20,695 nucleotides of DNA from a virus. This document shows, piece by piece, positions 13,252-19,826 of the stretch. Location: IMG/VR virus record IMGVR_UViG_3300033273_000436, positions 1 to 20,695 of that record; one strand, 5' to 3'. Below the pieces are notes generated by a model that made no database searches, had not been told where the DNA came from, and saw only the letters and a list, made by a program, of their open reading frames with translations. The stretch's first letter is position 1. Each line of letters begins with the position of its first letter. The position numbers and the translations under genes were made by a program.

Positions 13252-14355
13252 ATGCCTCGCCTTTCTAACGTGACCACTGAAGACCTGATCTCTTACCTGA
13301 CCAGCACCTTTGGTCCTGAAGTTTCGACTGCAAACCTTGTTGCTGCCTCTGATCACTTCGGTGTGTCTTACCCCACCGTTACCAAGCGTCTTGACCAGTA
13401 CAAGTCTGGTCGTGGCAAGTGGGACCTGACTGTTCAAGAAGTCCGTGAGCAACTGGAGCAACAACTCTCCAACCACGTTACCGTACAGGAAAATGCCAAC
13501 TTGATTCCGCAAGAAGATAGTAACTTTGTCCCGTTCGGGAACTTCCGCGATGTTAAGAAGATCATCAAGTCCAACATCTTCTACCCCATATTCATCACTG
13601 GTCTCTCTGGCAACGGTAAGACCTTCTCCGTGGAGCAAGCATGTGCTCAACTGGGTCGTGAACTGATTCGCGTCAACATTACCATCGAAACGGATGAAGA
13701 TGATCTTATTGGCGGTTTCCGTCTGGTTGACGGTAATACTGTTTGGCACAATGGACCTGTTATTGAGGCACTTGAGCGAGGTGCTGTTCTCCTCCTTGAT
13801 GAGATTGACCTCGCAAGCAACAAGATTCTTTGTCTCCAGTCTGTTCTGGAAGGCAAGGGCATTTTCCTGAAGAAGATCGGTCGCTATGTCACTCCTGCTA
13901 GTGGTTTTACTGTGGTCGCTACTGCTAACACTAAAGGTAAGGGGTCGGAAGACGGTCGGTTCGTCGGAACCAACGTCCTCAACGAAGCATTCCTTGAGCG
14001 ATTCCCCCTGACCTTTGAGCAAGAGTATCCCACCCCCTCCGTGGAGAACAAAATGCTCCACAACTATTGCAAAGAACTCAACTGCTGCGAAGAGTCCTTC
14101 ATCAACTCTCTCGTTGCCTGGGCAGACATCATCCGCAAGACCTTCGCTGAAGGTGGTGTTGATGAGGTAATCTCTACCCGCCGTCTGGTGCACATCATCC
14201 GTGCCTTTGCTATCTTCGGTGACCGTCTCAAGGCAATCAAGGTCTGCCTCAACCGTTTCGACGACGAGACCAAACAATCTTTCATCGAACTGTATGATAA
14301 GATTGACTCTGAGGTTGATACTGCCAATGTCCTCACCGATGTTGCACCTTTCTGA
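13252..14355 (+). CDS. cobS: CobS-like AAA+ ATPase (MoxR family)
   Basis: A 367-residue AAA+ ATPase, the gene called cobS in cyanophages. Residues 28-46 look like a helix-turn-helix (ASDHFGVSYPTVTKRL), then a linker, then the ATPase core: Walker A GLSGNGKT at 117-124, Walker B VLLLDEID at 179-186, sensor 1 ATAN at 223-226, and an arginine-finger region near Arg250. CobS is one subunit of aerobic cobaltochelatase, but the same family (MoxR) works with VWA proteins to remodel or mature targets. The nearby VWA/HExxH protein at 10173 is the natural partner. No Shine-Dalgarno is visible, and codons are strongly biased as in gp23. ATPase identity is certain; the cobalamin role is doubtful. Confidence 0.92.
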   Translation: MPRLSNVTTEDLISYLTSTFGPEVSTANLVAASDHFGVSYPTVTKRLDQYKSGRGKWDLTVQEVREQLEQQLSNHVTVQENANLIPQEDSNFVPFGNFRDVKKIIKSNIFYPIFITGLSGNGKTFSVEQACAQLGRELIRVNITIETDEDDLIGGFRLVDGNTVWHNGPVIEALERGAVLLLDEIDLASNKILCLQSVLEGKGIFLKKIGRYVTPASGFTVVATANTKGKGSEDGRFVGTNVLNEAFLERFPLTFEQEYPTPSVENKMLHNYCKELNCCEESFINSLVAWADIIRKTFAEGGVDEVISTRRLVHIIRAFAIFGDRLKAIKVCLNRFDDETKQSFIELYDKIDSEVDTANVLTDVAPF

Positions 14356-14370
14356 AAAACGTAGTACACT
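14342..14370 (+). promoter_or_regulatory. Weak sigma70-like promoter before the gp45 operon
   Basis: TTGCAC at 14342-14347, a 17-base spacer and TACACT at 14365-14370. Both hexamers are partial matches (three and four of six), and the -35 overlaps the end of cobS. GTAGTACACT resembles the box at 1250. Correct spacing is the main support. Confidence 0.35.
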
Positions 14371-14385
14371 TAACCAAGTCTGATT

Positions 14386-14673
14386 ATGGCAATGAAGTAC
14401 AGTGAAGATACCATTCTTGAGGAACTGCGTGCCTATGTGCTGAGCACATACGGTCAACACTATTCCTCAGGTAATGATTCTATCCAGACACTTGATTTGA
14501 TAGAAGCATGTGGTGATGCAGAAGCATTCTGCCGAAGCAACATCCTCAAATATGCTTCTCGCTACGACAAGAAGGGTACCGCCCGCAGAGACATTATTAA
14601 GATTCTGCACTACGGTATGCTTCTTCTCCACTTCAACGACAAAAACGCACAAACTGAAACGTATCCTCAATGA
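14386..14673 (+). CDS. DUF3310-like phage protein
   Basis: A 95-residue helical protein. The central pattern, IEACGDAEAFCRSNILKYAS then RYDKKGTARRDIIKILHY, fits the small phage family DUF3310 (IExx..DxEAFxxGNxIKYxxRxxKKxGxxDLxKAxxY), which is widespread in tailed phages and sometimes called a putative nucleotide kinase, without solid proof. The match is from memory of the family pattern. It lies about 30 bases after cobS and overlaps the gp45 start by four bases, so it leads the clamp and clamp loader transcript. Confidence 0.75.
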   Translation: MAMKYSEDTILEELRAYVLSTYGQHYSSGNDSIQTLDLIEACGDAEAFCRSNILKYASRYDKKGTARRDIIKILHYGMLLLHFNDKNAQTETYPQ

Positions 14674-15365
14674 GTATTAGTCTTTCCCCTGTTACCTATG
14701 ACCTGCTGAAGAACTTCAGCAACATCAACAAGTCGATTGTTATTGAACCAGGCAGCAAGATCAGCACTATCTCACTGAATCGTAACATCCTTGCTCGTGC
14801 TACGGTTCCTGAGGACTTTCCTCATCAGATGGCATTCTATGATCTGTCCACCTTCCTGGGTGGTATCTCCCTGATCGAACAACCCGAACTTGACATCGAT
14901 GAGCGTCGCTGTCGTGTGAAGTCTAAGAACGGTCGGTCTAGCACCACGTTCTTCTACGCTGATCCTGACATCATCACCTCTCCTCCTAAGAAGGAGTTCA
15001 GTCTCCCCGACACCATCACCTCGTTTGATCTGTCTTCTGAGACTCTGATCACCATCGAGCGTGCTGCTAAGATGTACATGGTCCCTGACCTGTGCTTGTC
15101 TACCAGCAACGGCAAGATGATTCTTTCTGTCACTGACAAGAAGAATGACACCAGCAACGCATTTGAGATTGAGGTTGGTGAGGACGACCGTGACTACTGT
15201 TTCTGCTTCAAGGTTGAGAACCTCAAAGTTATGTCACAGGCACAACGTTCTGCCACGTCTGTCAACTATGTTGTGAACATCTCGGACAAGAAGGTTGCAC
15301 ACTTCAAGGGTCAAAACCTTGACGTTGAATACTTCATTGCCCTTGAACCCGACTCCGTATCCTGA
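14670..15365 (+). CDS. gp45: Sliding clamp gp45
   Basis: A 231-residue DNA polymerase processivity factor; T4 gp45 has 228. It forms a trimeric ring on DNA, holds gp43 at the primer end, and in T4 also activates late transcription through gp55 and gp33. The opening LSPVTYDLLKNFSNINKSIV matches T4 (LSKDTTALLKNFATINSGI), AFYDLSTFLGGISLI matches the T4 AIYDLNGFLGILSLV segment, and the end EYFIALEPDS matches NYVVALEADS. The gene has the biased, GC-ending codons seen in gp23 and gp44. It overlaps the DUF3310-like gene and is followed by 16 bases and gp44. Confidence 0.96.
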   Translation: MSISLSPVTYDLLKNFSNINKSIVIEPGSKISTISLNRNILARATVPEDFPHQMAFYDLSTFLGGISLIEQPELDIDERRCRVKSKNGRSSTTFFYADPDIITSPPKKEFSLPDTITSFDLSSETLITIERAAKMYMVPDLCLSTSNGKMILSVTDKKNDTSNAFEIEVGEDDRDYCFCFKVENLKVMSQAQRSATSVNYVVNISDKKVAHFKGQNLDVEYFIALEPDSVS

Positions 15366-15381
15366 TCGCTGATTTTACATT

Positions 15382-16317
15382 ATGTTTCTCTGGGTTGAAG
15401 AATATCGTCCTAAGACTATCGATGAGTGCATCCTGCCTGACTCCACCAAGGAAGTCTTCAGGGGGTTTCTAGAGAAGGGCGAGATCCCCAACCTACTCTT
15501 GTCTGGCACCGCTGGTGTCGGCAAGACCACAGTTGCTAAGGCACTGTGCACCGAGTTGGGTGCTGACTACATCGTGATCAACGGTTCCGACGAAGGTCGT
15601 TTTCTCGACACCGTTCGGAACCAAGCGAAGGGGTTCGCTAGCACCGTCTCTCTGACCTCTGAGGCACGCCACAAGGTCATCATTGTGGACGAGGCGGACA
15701 ACACCACCCCTGACGTGCAACTGCTGCTCAGGGCGTCTATAGAGGAGTTCAGCAAGGTCTGTCGGTTCATCTTCACTTGTAACTACAAGAACAAGATCAT
15801 CGAACCTCTGCACTCCCGTTGTGCCGTGGTTGACTTTGCCCTCAAGGGTACCGACAAGACTGCCATTGCTGGTCAGTTCTTCAAGCGAACTCAAGATATT
15901 CTCTCCAAGGAGAGTATTGACTTCGATCCTAAGGTGGTTGCTGCTCTGGTCAAGAAGCACTTCCCCGACTTCCGCCGTACTCTGAACGAGTTGCAGCGGT
16001 ATTCCTCTCGCGGCAAGATCGACTCTGGTATCCTTGCTCAGGGTACTGATGTGCAGATCCAAGACCTTGTTAAATATCTACGAGGTCGTGAGTTCACCAA
16101 CATGCGTAAGTGGGTTGTTCAGAATCTGGACAACGAACCCACTAAGATCATGCGGAAAGTCTATGACTCGCTCTACGATTACCTTGAACCCAAGAGTATT
16201 CCTGAAGCAGTCCTCATCATCGGTGAGTATCAGTACAAGTCCGCATTCGTTGTTGACCAAGAGATCAACTTGGTGGCATTCTTGACTGAGATTATGATGC
16301 GTTGTGAGTTCAAATGA
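15382..16317 (+). CDS. gp44: Clamp loader ATPase subunit gp44
   Basis: A 311-residue AAA+ ATPase; T4 gp44 has 319. Four copies with one gp62 open the gp45 ring and load it on DNA. Motifs: WVEEYRPKTIDECILP at the N-terminus, Walker A GTAGVGKT at 42-49, Walker B VIIVDEAD at 99-106, sensor 1 CN at 133-134, and the arginine-finger SRC motif at 145-147. No clear Shine-Dalgarno precedes the ATG; in T4 this gene is a RegA target. The stop overlaps the next gene (ATGA). In T4 gp62 follows directly; here two genes, an oxygenase and a methylase, lie between. Confidence 0.97.
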   Translation: MFLWVEEYRPKTIDECILPDSTKEVFRGFLEKGEIPNLLLSGTAGVGKTTVAKALCTELGADYIVINGSDEGRFLDTVRNQAKGFASTVSLTSEARHKVIIVDEADNTTPDVQLLLRASIEEFSKVCRFIFTCNYKNKIIEPLHSRCAVVDFALKGTDKTAIAGQFFKRTQDILSKESIDFDPKVVAALVKKHFPDFRRTLNELQRYSSRGKIDSGILAQGTDVQIQDLVKYLRGREFTNMRKWVVQNLDNEPTKIMRKVYDSLYDYLEPKSIPEAVLIIGEYQYKSAFVVDQEINLVAFLTEIMMRCEFK

Positions 16318-16946
16318 AACTAGATCTGAAACCAATCTCTAATATCCACAAACTCTTTCCCGTTGATGTCATGGAGTTTGAGGGTATTGAGATCGATCAG
16401 TGTGTTATAGATGCCCTACATCGTGAACAGATGGGATTGCATAACTTTCCCAATACAGTCTATACATCTCGTGGAGATCTTCACAAACGTCCAGAGTTTT
16501 CTAATCTCCTCCGTCAAATCCAAGAGTGTCTGAACTCTTACATGGTTCACTACTATCTGGATACTGAAAAACTTGCAGTATCATTGATGTGGGCAGTGCT
16601 ATCTAGAGCAAACTCGGGCGGATGTCATCCGATGCACCGTCATTCAATGTCGGTTGTGTCGGGTATTTTGTATCTGTCGGATGGTGTTTCTACAGTGTTT
16701 CATGATCCAGTCACTGCACGGAGCTATGATACACTGGAGGTCATGAGGAGAGATGGATGGGAACCCTATGAGTATATTCCTGCTCGCAAGGGTACACTAA
16801 TCCTGTTTCCTGGTTGGTTTTTGCACAGTTCTCAACCAAACACAGAAGACAAAGAACGCTGGTGCATTGCCTTCAATACTATGCCCGAAGGTGACACCAA
16901 CAACACCGCTGATGAGTACCCCCAAGTGAGACTGAAAGTGTTATGA
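16314..16946 (+). CDS. 2OG-Fe(II) oxygenase family protein
   Basis: A 210-residue probable 2-oxoglutarate and iron(II)-dependent oxygenase with a double-stranded beta-helix core. The segment HPMHRHSMSVVSGILYLSDG (105-124) gives two candidate iron ligands, His108 and His110, in place of the classic HxD. GTLILFPGWFLHSSQPN (160-176) supplies the distal His171, and Arg182 in KERWCIAFN is the expected 2-oxoglutarate anchor. This matches the phage-rich 2OG-FeII_Oxy_5 type family. Substrate unknown; in cyanophages such enzymes are common and could modify proteins, nucleic acids or metabolites. It overlaps both neighbours by four bases. Confidence 0.85.
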   Translation: MKLDLKPISNIHKLFPVDVMEFEGIEIDQCVIDALHREQMGLHNFPNTVYTSRGDLHKRPEFSNLLRQIQECLNSYMVHYYLDTEKLAVSLMWAVLSRANSGGCHPMHRHSMSVVSGILYLSDGVSTVFHDPVTARSYDTLEVMRRDGWEPYEYIPARKGTLILFPGWFLHSSQPNTEDKERWCIAFNTMPEGDTNNTADEYPQVRLKVL

Positions 16947-17779
16947 AGAAGTTGAAAACACCCCTGAGATACCCTGGTGGTAAGTCTCGTGTTGCTGATC
17001 AACTGATGAAGTGGTTCCCTGAGCAGATTGCTGAGTTTAGGGAACCTTTCTTGGGTGGTGGGTCTGTAGCAATCGCCTTCAGCAAAGCAAATCCCGATAT
17101 CCCTGTGTGGGTGAATGACAAGTATGATTACCTCTACAACTTCTGGACAGTCCTCCAAGACTATGGAGATGATTTGTCTGATGTTCTGCAAGCAATCAAA
17201 CTTGAGCATGATGATGAACCCAAAGCGAAAGAGTTATTCATCAATGCTAAGGAGGAGATTCACGAAGCAGATTCTTTTCGTCAAGCTGTTCTTTTTTGGA
17301 TTCTTAATAAGTGCTCTTACAGTGGGTTGACTGAGAACTCTGCGTTCTCCGCCACTGCATCCCGACAAAACTTCACTGTGCGTGGTGCTAAGGCACTGAA
17401 AGAATACTCTGAGATTATTCAGTCATGGAACATCACTAACTATGACTACACTGATCTGATGCATGAACCAGGGGAGGACATCTTTTTGTTCTTGGATCCT
17501 CCCTACATGATCGGATCCTATCTGTATGGGTCTAACGCTGCCCTACACAAGCAGTTTGATCATGACTGGTTTGCACAGTCTTGCAAAGCATGTCCACACA
17601 AGTGGATGGTCACCTATAATGTGAAGGATGAGATCTCCGAAGCGTTCTCCGAGTACGAACAACGCAACTTCCATATCACATATGGTATGCAGCATCGCAG
17701 AGACAATCGGAAGCAAGAACTCCTCATCACAAACTACCAAGTCGAACCTCTCACCCCTGTAGAACTACTTTATGTCTAA
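16943..17779 (+). CDS. dam: DNA adenine N6-methyltransferase, Dam type
   Basis: A 278-residue methyltransferase of the D12 class, which includes E. coli and T4 Dam. Motifs: LRYPGGKS at 8-15 at the N-terminus, the SAM-binding FREPFLGGGSV at 32-42, a partner acidic residue near Asp59 (VNDKYD), and the catalytic DPPY at 185-188. No restriction enzyme is encoded beside it, so it is a solitary methylase, probably protecting phage DNA or marking it for timing. GATC is the likely target by family, not shown by the sequence. It overlaps gp62 by 8 bases. Confidence 0.94.
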   Translation: MKKLKTPLRYPGGKSRVADQLMKWFPEQIAEFREPFLGGGSVAIAFSKANPDIPVWVNDKYDYLYNFWTVLQDYGDDLSDVLQAIKLEHDDEPKAKELFINAKEEIHEADSFRQAVLFWILNKCSYSGLTENSAFSATASRQNFTVRGAKALKEYSEIIQSWNITNYDYTDLMHEPGEDIFLFLDPPYMIGSYLYGSNAALHKQFDHDWFAQSCKACPHKWMVTYNVKDEISEAFSEYEQRNFHITYGMQHRRDNRKQELLITNYQVEPLTPVELLYV

Positions 17780-18164
17780 TCACGAGATCCCTCTTAAGGA
17801 CTATCTGAACAGCATCAACCTCAAGCAGGGTGATCTAACTGAGGATGAGAGGGCGATGGCAAAGTATCCTGCCTTTGTTATCAATAAGTGTATGGGTGGG
17901 TTCATCGATACTGTCATGCTCGCCAATACTATGAACGGCATGGCACATATGGACAAAGATCTCCAATATCAGTTTTATCTATATAGTGTTAGGAAATCCA
18001 AAAGATTTTCTCCTTGGCAGAAGAAGGAGTCCAACAAGGACATCGATCTTGTAAAGCAGTATTATGGTTACAACTATGAGAAAGCGGAACAAGTTTTGCG
18101 GATTCTGACAAAAGAACAACTTGACATTATTAAATCAAAACTTGATATTGGAGGAAAAAGATGA
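17772..18164 (+). CDS. gp62: Clamp loader small subunit gp62
   Basis: A 130-residue protein; T4 gp62 is longer (187). It is the non-ATPase subunit that with four gp44 chains loads the gp45 clamp. The segment AKYPAFVINKCMGGFIDTVM, followed by LQYQFYLYSVRKSKRFSPW, is typical of cyanophage gp62. Its place directly before regA agrees with the 45-44-62-regA order of T4. Its last codons contain the GGAGG that serves as the ribosome binding site of regA. The short length relative to T4 is normal for cyanophages as far as I know. Confidence 0.9.
   Translation: MSNHEIPLKDYLNSINLKQGDLTEDERAMAKYPAFVINKCMGGFIDTVMLANTMNGMAHMDKDLQYQFYLYSVRKSKRFSPWQKKESNKDIDLVKQYYGYNYEKAEQVLRILTKEQLDIIKSKLDIGGKR
18150..18154 (+). 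promoter_or_regulatory. Strong ribosome binding site of regA
   Basis: GGAGG six bases before the regA ATG at 18161, embedded in the gp62 C-terminal codons and followed by AAAAAG. In T4, RegA represses its own translation by binding near its start, so this site is a candidate for autoregulation. Confidence 0.75.
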
Positions 18165-18586
18165 GTGAGGAGATCAAGTGGTCTCAAGATCTGATGTTAG
18201 AAGTCTCCCTTCGTGAACCCGATGATTTTCTGAAAGTCCGTGAAACGTTGACCAGAATCGGTGTCGCTTCTCGCAAGGAAAGAAAACTATATCAGTCTTG
18301 CCACATCCTACATAAGAAGGGCAAGTATTATATTGTCCACTTCAAAGAACTGTTTGCCCTGGACGGCAAGCAAACGAACATTAGTGAGAACGATGTGCAA
18401 CGACGCAATAGGATTGCACGTCTGCTCTCAGACTGGGGTTTGATTACAGTAGTTAACGAACTCGTAGACGAACAACTAGCACCATTGAACCAAATCAAAG
18501 TCCTGTCCTACAAGGACAAGGGTGAGTGGATCTTGGAATCGAAATATAATATCGGTAAGAAAAAGGTAGCAATCGCGGAAGTATAA
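18161..18586 (+). CDS. regA: RegA translational repressor
   Basis: A 141-residue RNA-binding protein; T4 RegA has 122. It blocks translation of early messages, including gp44, gp45 and its own, by covering their initiation sites. The match is extensive: EPDDFLKVRETLTRIGVASR, then LYQSCHILHKKGKYYIVHFK, then RRNRIARLLSDWGLI follow T4 RegA almost residue for residue, and WILESKYNIG matches its C-terminus. The extra residues are mainly an N-terminal extension (SEEIKWSQDL) and a lysine-rich end. It overlaps gp62 by four bases and has the best Shine-Dalgarno in the cluster. A late promoter overlaps its stop codon. Confidence 0.97.
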   Translation: MSEEIKWSQDLMLEVSLREPDDFLKVRETLTRIGVASRKERKLYQSCHILHKKGKYYIVHFKELFALDGKQTNISENDVQRRNRIARLLSDWGLITVVNELVDEQLAPLNQIKVLSYKDKGEWILESKYNIGKKKVAIAEV

Positions 18587-18589
18587 ATA
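18582..18589 (+). promoter_or_regulatory. T4-type late promoter TATAAATA
   Basis: A perfect TATAAATA, the consensus read by RNA polymerase carrying gp55. It overlaps the regA stop codon (TAA at 18584-18586) and lies 22 bases before the ATG of the next gene, so transcription should begin at about 18595-18600. I saw no other exact TATAAATA at a gene boundary here. It implies that the genes from 18612 on are expressed late. Confidence 0.8.
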
Positions 18590-18611
18590 GCCATGCCTTC
18601 CCCAACTACCT

Positions 18612-18944
18612 ATGACGGAATCTAAACCCGCCGTGGTAGAGAAGGAAGACCACGATGAAGATAAAAGTGAAGTCCTTGGTAATCTGGTGAAAGTCGTTGT
18701 ACTTATCTGGTCTGCTTCTCTCCTCACATTCTCATACGTTCGACTTCCTAATGGGCAAAAGATCTTAGATTTTGACCCCACCTTCATTGCCTCGGTGTTT
18801 TCTGGCTCGTTAGCTGCGTTCGGACTGTCTCCTGCTAAATCAGGTGGTGGTAATGGTAACGGTGCTGCCAAGAAAGTAGGAGCAAAGAAAGAACCAGAAG
18901 TTGTGTCCGCTATCGAACCCAAAAAAGATGCAAAAGATAGTTAA
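18612..18944 (+). CDS. Two-helix membrane protein under a late promoter; holin candidate
   Basis: A 110-residue protein. A charged N-terminus (KEDHDEDKSE) is followed by two hydrophobic segments, about 24-43 (NLVKVVVLIWSASLLTFSYV) and 55-74 (DPTFIASVFSGSLAAFGLSP), separated by a short polar loop, and then a Gly/Asn/Lys-rich tail with many lysines. Two transmembrane helices, about 110 residues and a charged C-terminus are the layout of class II holins, but no sequence family supports this and many phage proteins look similar. No Shine-Dalgarno precedes the start. The late promoter at 18582 fits lysis or virion assembly. Confidence 0.75.
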   Translation: MTESKPAVVEKEDHDEDKSEVLGNLVKVVVLIWSASLLTFSYVRLPNGQKILDFDPTFIASVFSGSLAAFGLSPAKSGGGNGNGAAKKVGAKKEPEVVSAIEPKKDAKDS

Positions 18945-19197
18945 TGTACTTGCTGTGTCGTCTTTTCTTGTATCTGCTGCCATTGTTGCTGGTGGTAGTT
19001 ACGTTTATCTCAATAGAGATAATCTCGTAGAAGGCGTCAAATCTCAGATCACAGCAGGAATCAAAGCAACAGTCGCAGATGCACTACCTGGCATGTTAGA
19101 TGCCGCAATGCCGAAGATGCCTGAGGTAACTGGTGGTGCTATCCCCGAAGGTGGTACGTCCCTTCCCACGACGACAGGTCCCGCTCTCCCCTTCTGA
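18928..19197 (+). CDS. Small membrane-anchored protein with Pro/Gly-rich tail
   Basis: An 89-residue protein starting MQKIVNVLAVSSFLVSAAIV. The first about 28 residues form an N-terminal membrane anchor or signal, then an amphipathic helix (VEGVKSQITAGIKATVADAL), then a tail rich in Pro, Gly and Thr (TGGAIPEGGTSLPTTTGPAL). The ATG at 18928 is preferred over an upstream TTG because the conserved part begins there. It overlaps the previous gene by 17 bases. I recall very similar proteins in other cyanomyoviruses, annotated hypothetical. Function unknown. Confidence 0.75.
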   Translation: MQKIVNVLAVSSFLVSAAIVAGGSYVYLNRDNLVEGVKSQITAGIKATVADALPGMLDAAMPKMPEVTGGAIPEGGTSLPTTTGPALPF

Positions 19198-19199
19198 GC

Positions 19200-19826
19200 A
19201 TGTTCTGGAAGTCCAAAGTACAATCTGTGGAGGAAACGCCAATGGAAACTCCAACTAAGAAGTCATCACCAATAAAACCTATTGGATTGGCATTGTTGGG
19301 TCTTATAGGTGTTGCTCACATAGGTGTACTTGGGCATCTGATCAACAGACCACAGTATCCTGTCATCAACTTCCCTCAAGGTGACTACTCATCTTATGAA
19401 GTGGAAGCAACGAGAGATGGGTATAAGATTAAATACAAAGCAAACGACCCTGCTATCCTAGAATCAAATCGTTCATTGAATCTGGACAAACATAAAGAAG
19501 GATTCTTTGGTGGAACTACAACTGAAATGCGAAGAGAACTTCGTAGGGACCAATACACGATGGACGGTGCTAGAAACCTAGGGGGCGGCGCAATAGACGC
19601 CGAGGGAAAGTCCCTTGCAAAAAGCGAAGAGTGTATCAGGGCGGACGCTGGAGCACGGTCTCAAGGTGCCCTCGCGGGGACTAGCATCGCTGCAGGTGCC
19701 TTTGTACCTGCTGTCGTCAACATACCCTACATAGGGTGGTTGGCTGCAGGATGGGTAACTCTTCTTGGTGGAAAGGTTGGGTCTGATATTGGGTCTGAAG
19801 TTGGTCAAGTTTTTAACGATTGCTAA
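19200..19826 (+). CDS. Membrane protein with glycine-zipper-like C-terminus
   Basis: A 208-residue protein. After a polar N-terminus there is a hydrophobic helix at about 28-48 (PIGLALLGLIGVAHIGVLGH), a soluble mid-region with charged helices (TEMRRELRRDQYTMD), and a long Gly/Ala-rich hydrophobic end from about 155 (GALAGTSIAAGAFVPAVVNI and on to LGGKVGSDIGSEVG) that resembles the glycine-zipper hairpins of pore-forming or envelope-inserting proteins. No family recognised. It starts two bases after the previous stop and shares a base with the next start (TAATG). Confidence 0.7.
   Translation: MFWKSKVQSVEETPMETPTKKSSPIKPIGLALLGLIGVAHIGVLGHLINRPQYPVINFPQGDYSSYEVEATRDGYKIKYKANDPAILESNRSLNLDKHKEGFFGGTTTEMRRELRRDQYTMDGARNLGGGAIDAEGKSLAKSEECIRADAGARSQGALAGTSIAAGAFVPAVVNIPYIGWLAAGWVTLLGGKVGSDIGSEVGQVFNDC

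Noticed and set aside
13237-14460. 407-residue open frame on the minus strand opposite cobS
   Set aside because: The plus strand encodes a clear AAA+ ATPase with all motifs; the antisense frame has no motif and is open because of the strong codon bias of cobS.
15493-16062. 189-residue minus-strand frame opposite gp44
   Set aside because: gp44 is certain on the plus strand; the antisense frame has no family resemblance.
18593-18625. Ten-codon ORF between the late promoter and the gene at 18612
   Set aside because: Too short to judge, no Shine-Dalgarno, and it overlaps the start of the longer gene in another frame; a leader peptide cannot be shown from sequence alone.
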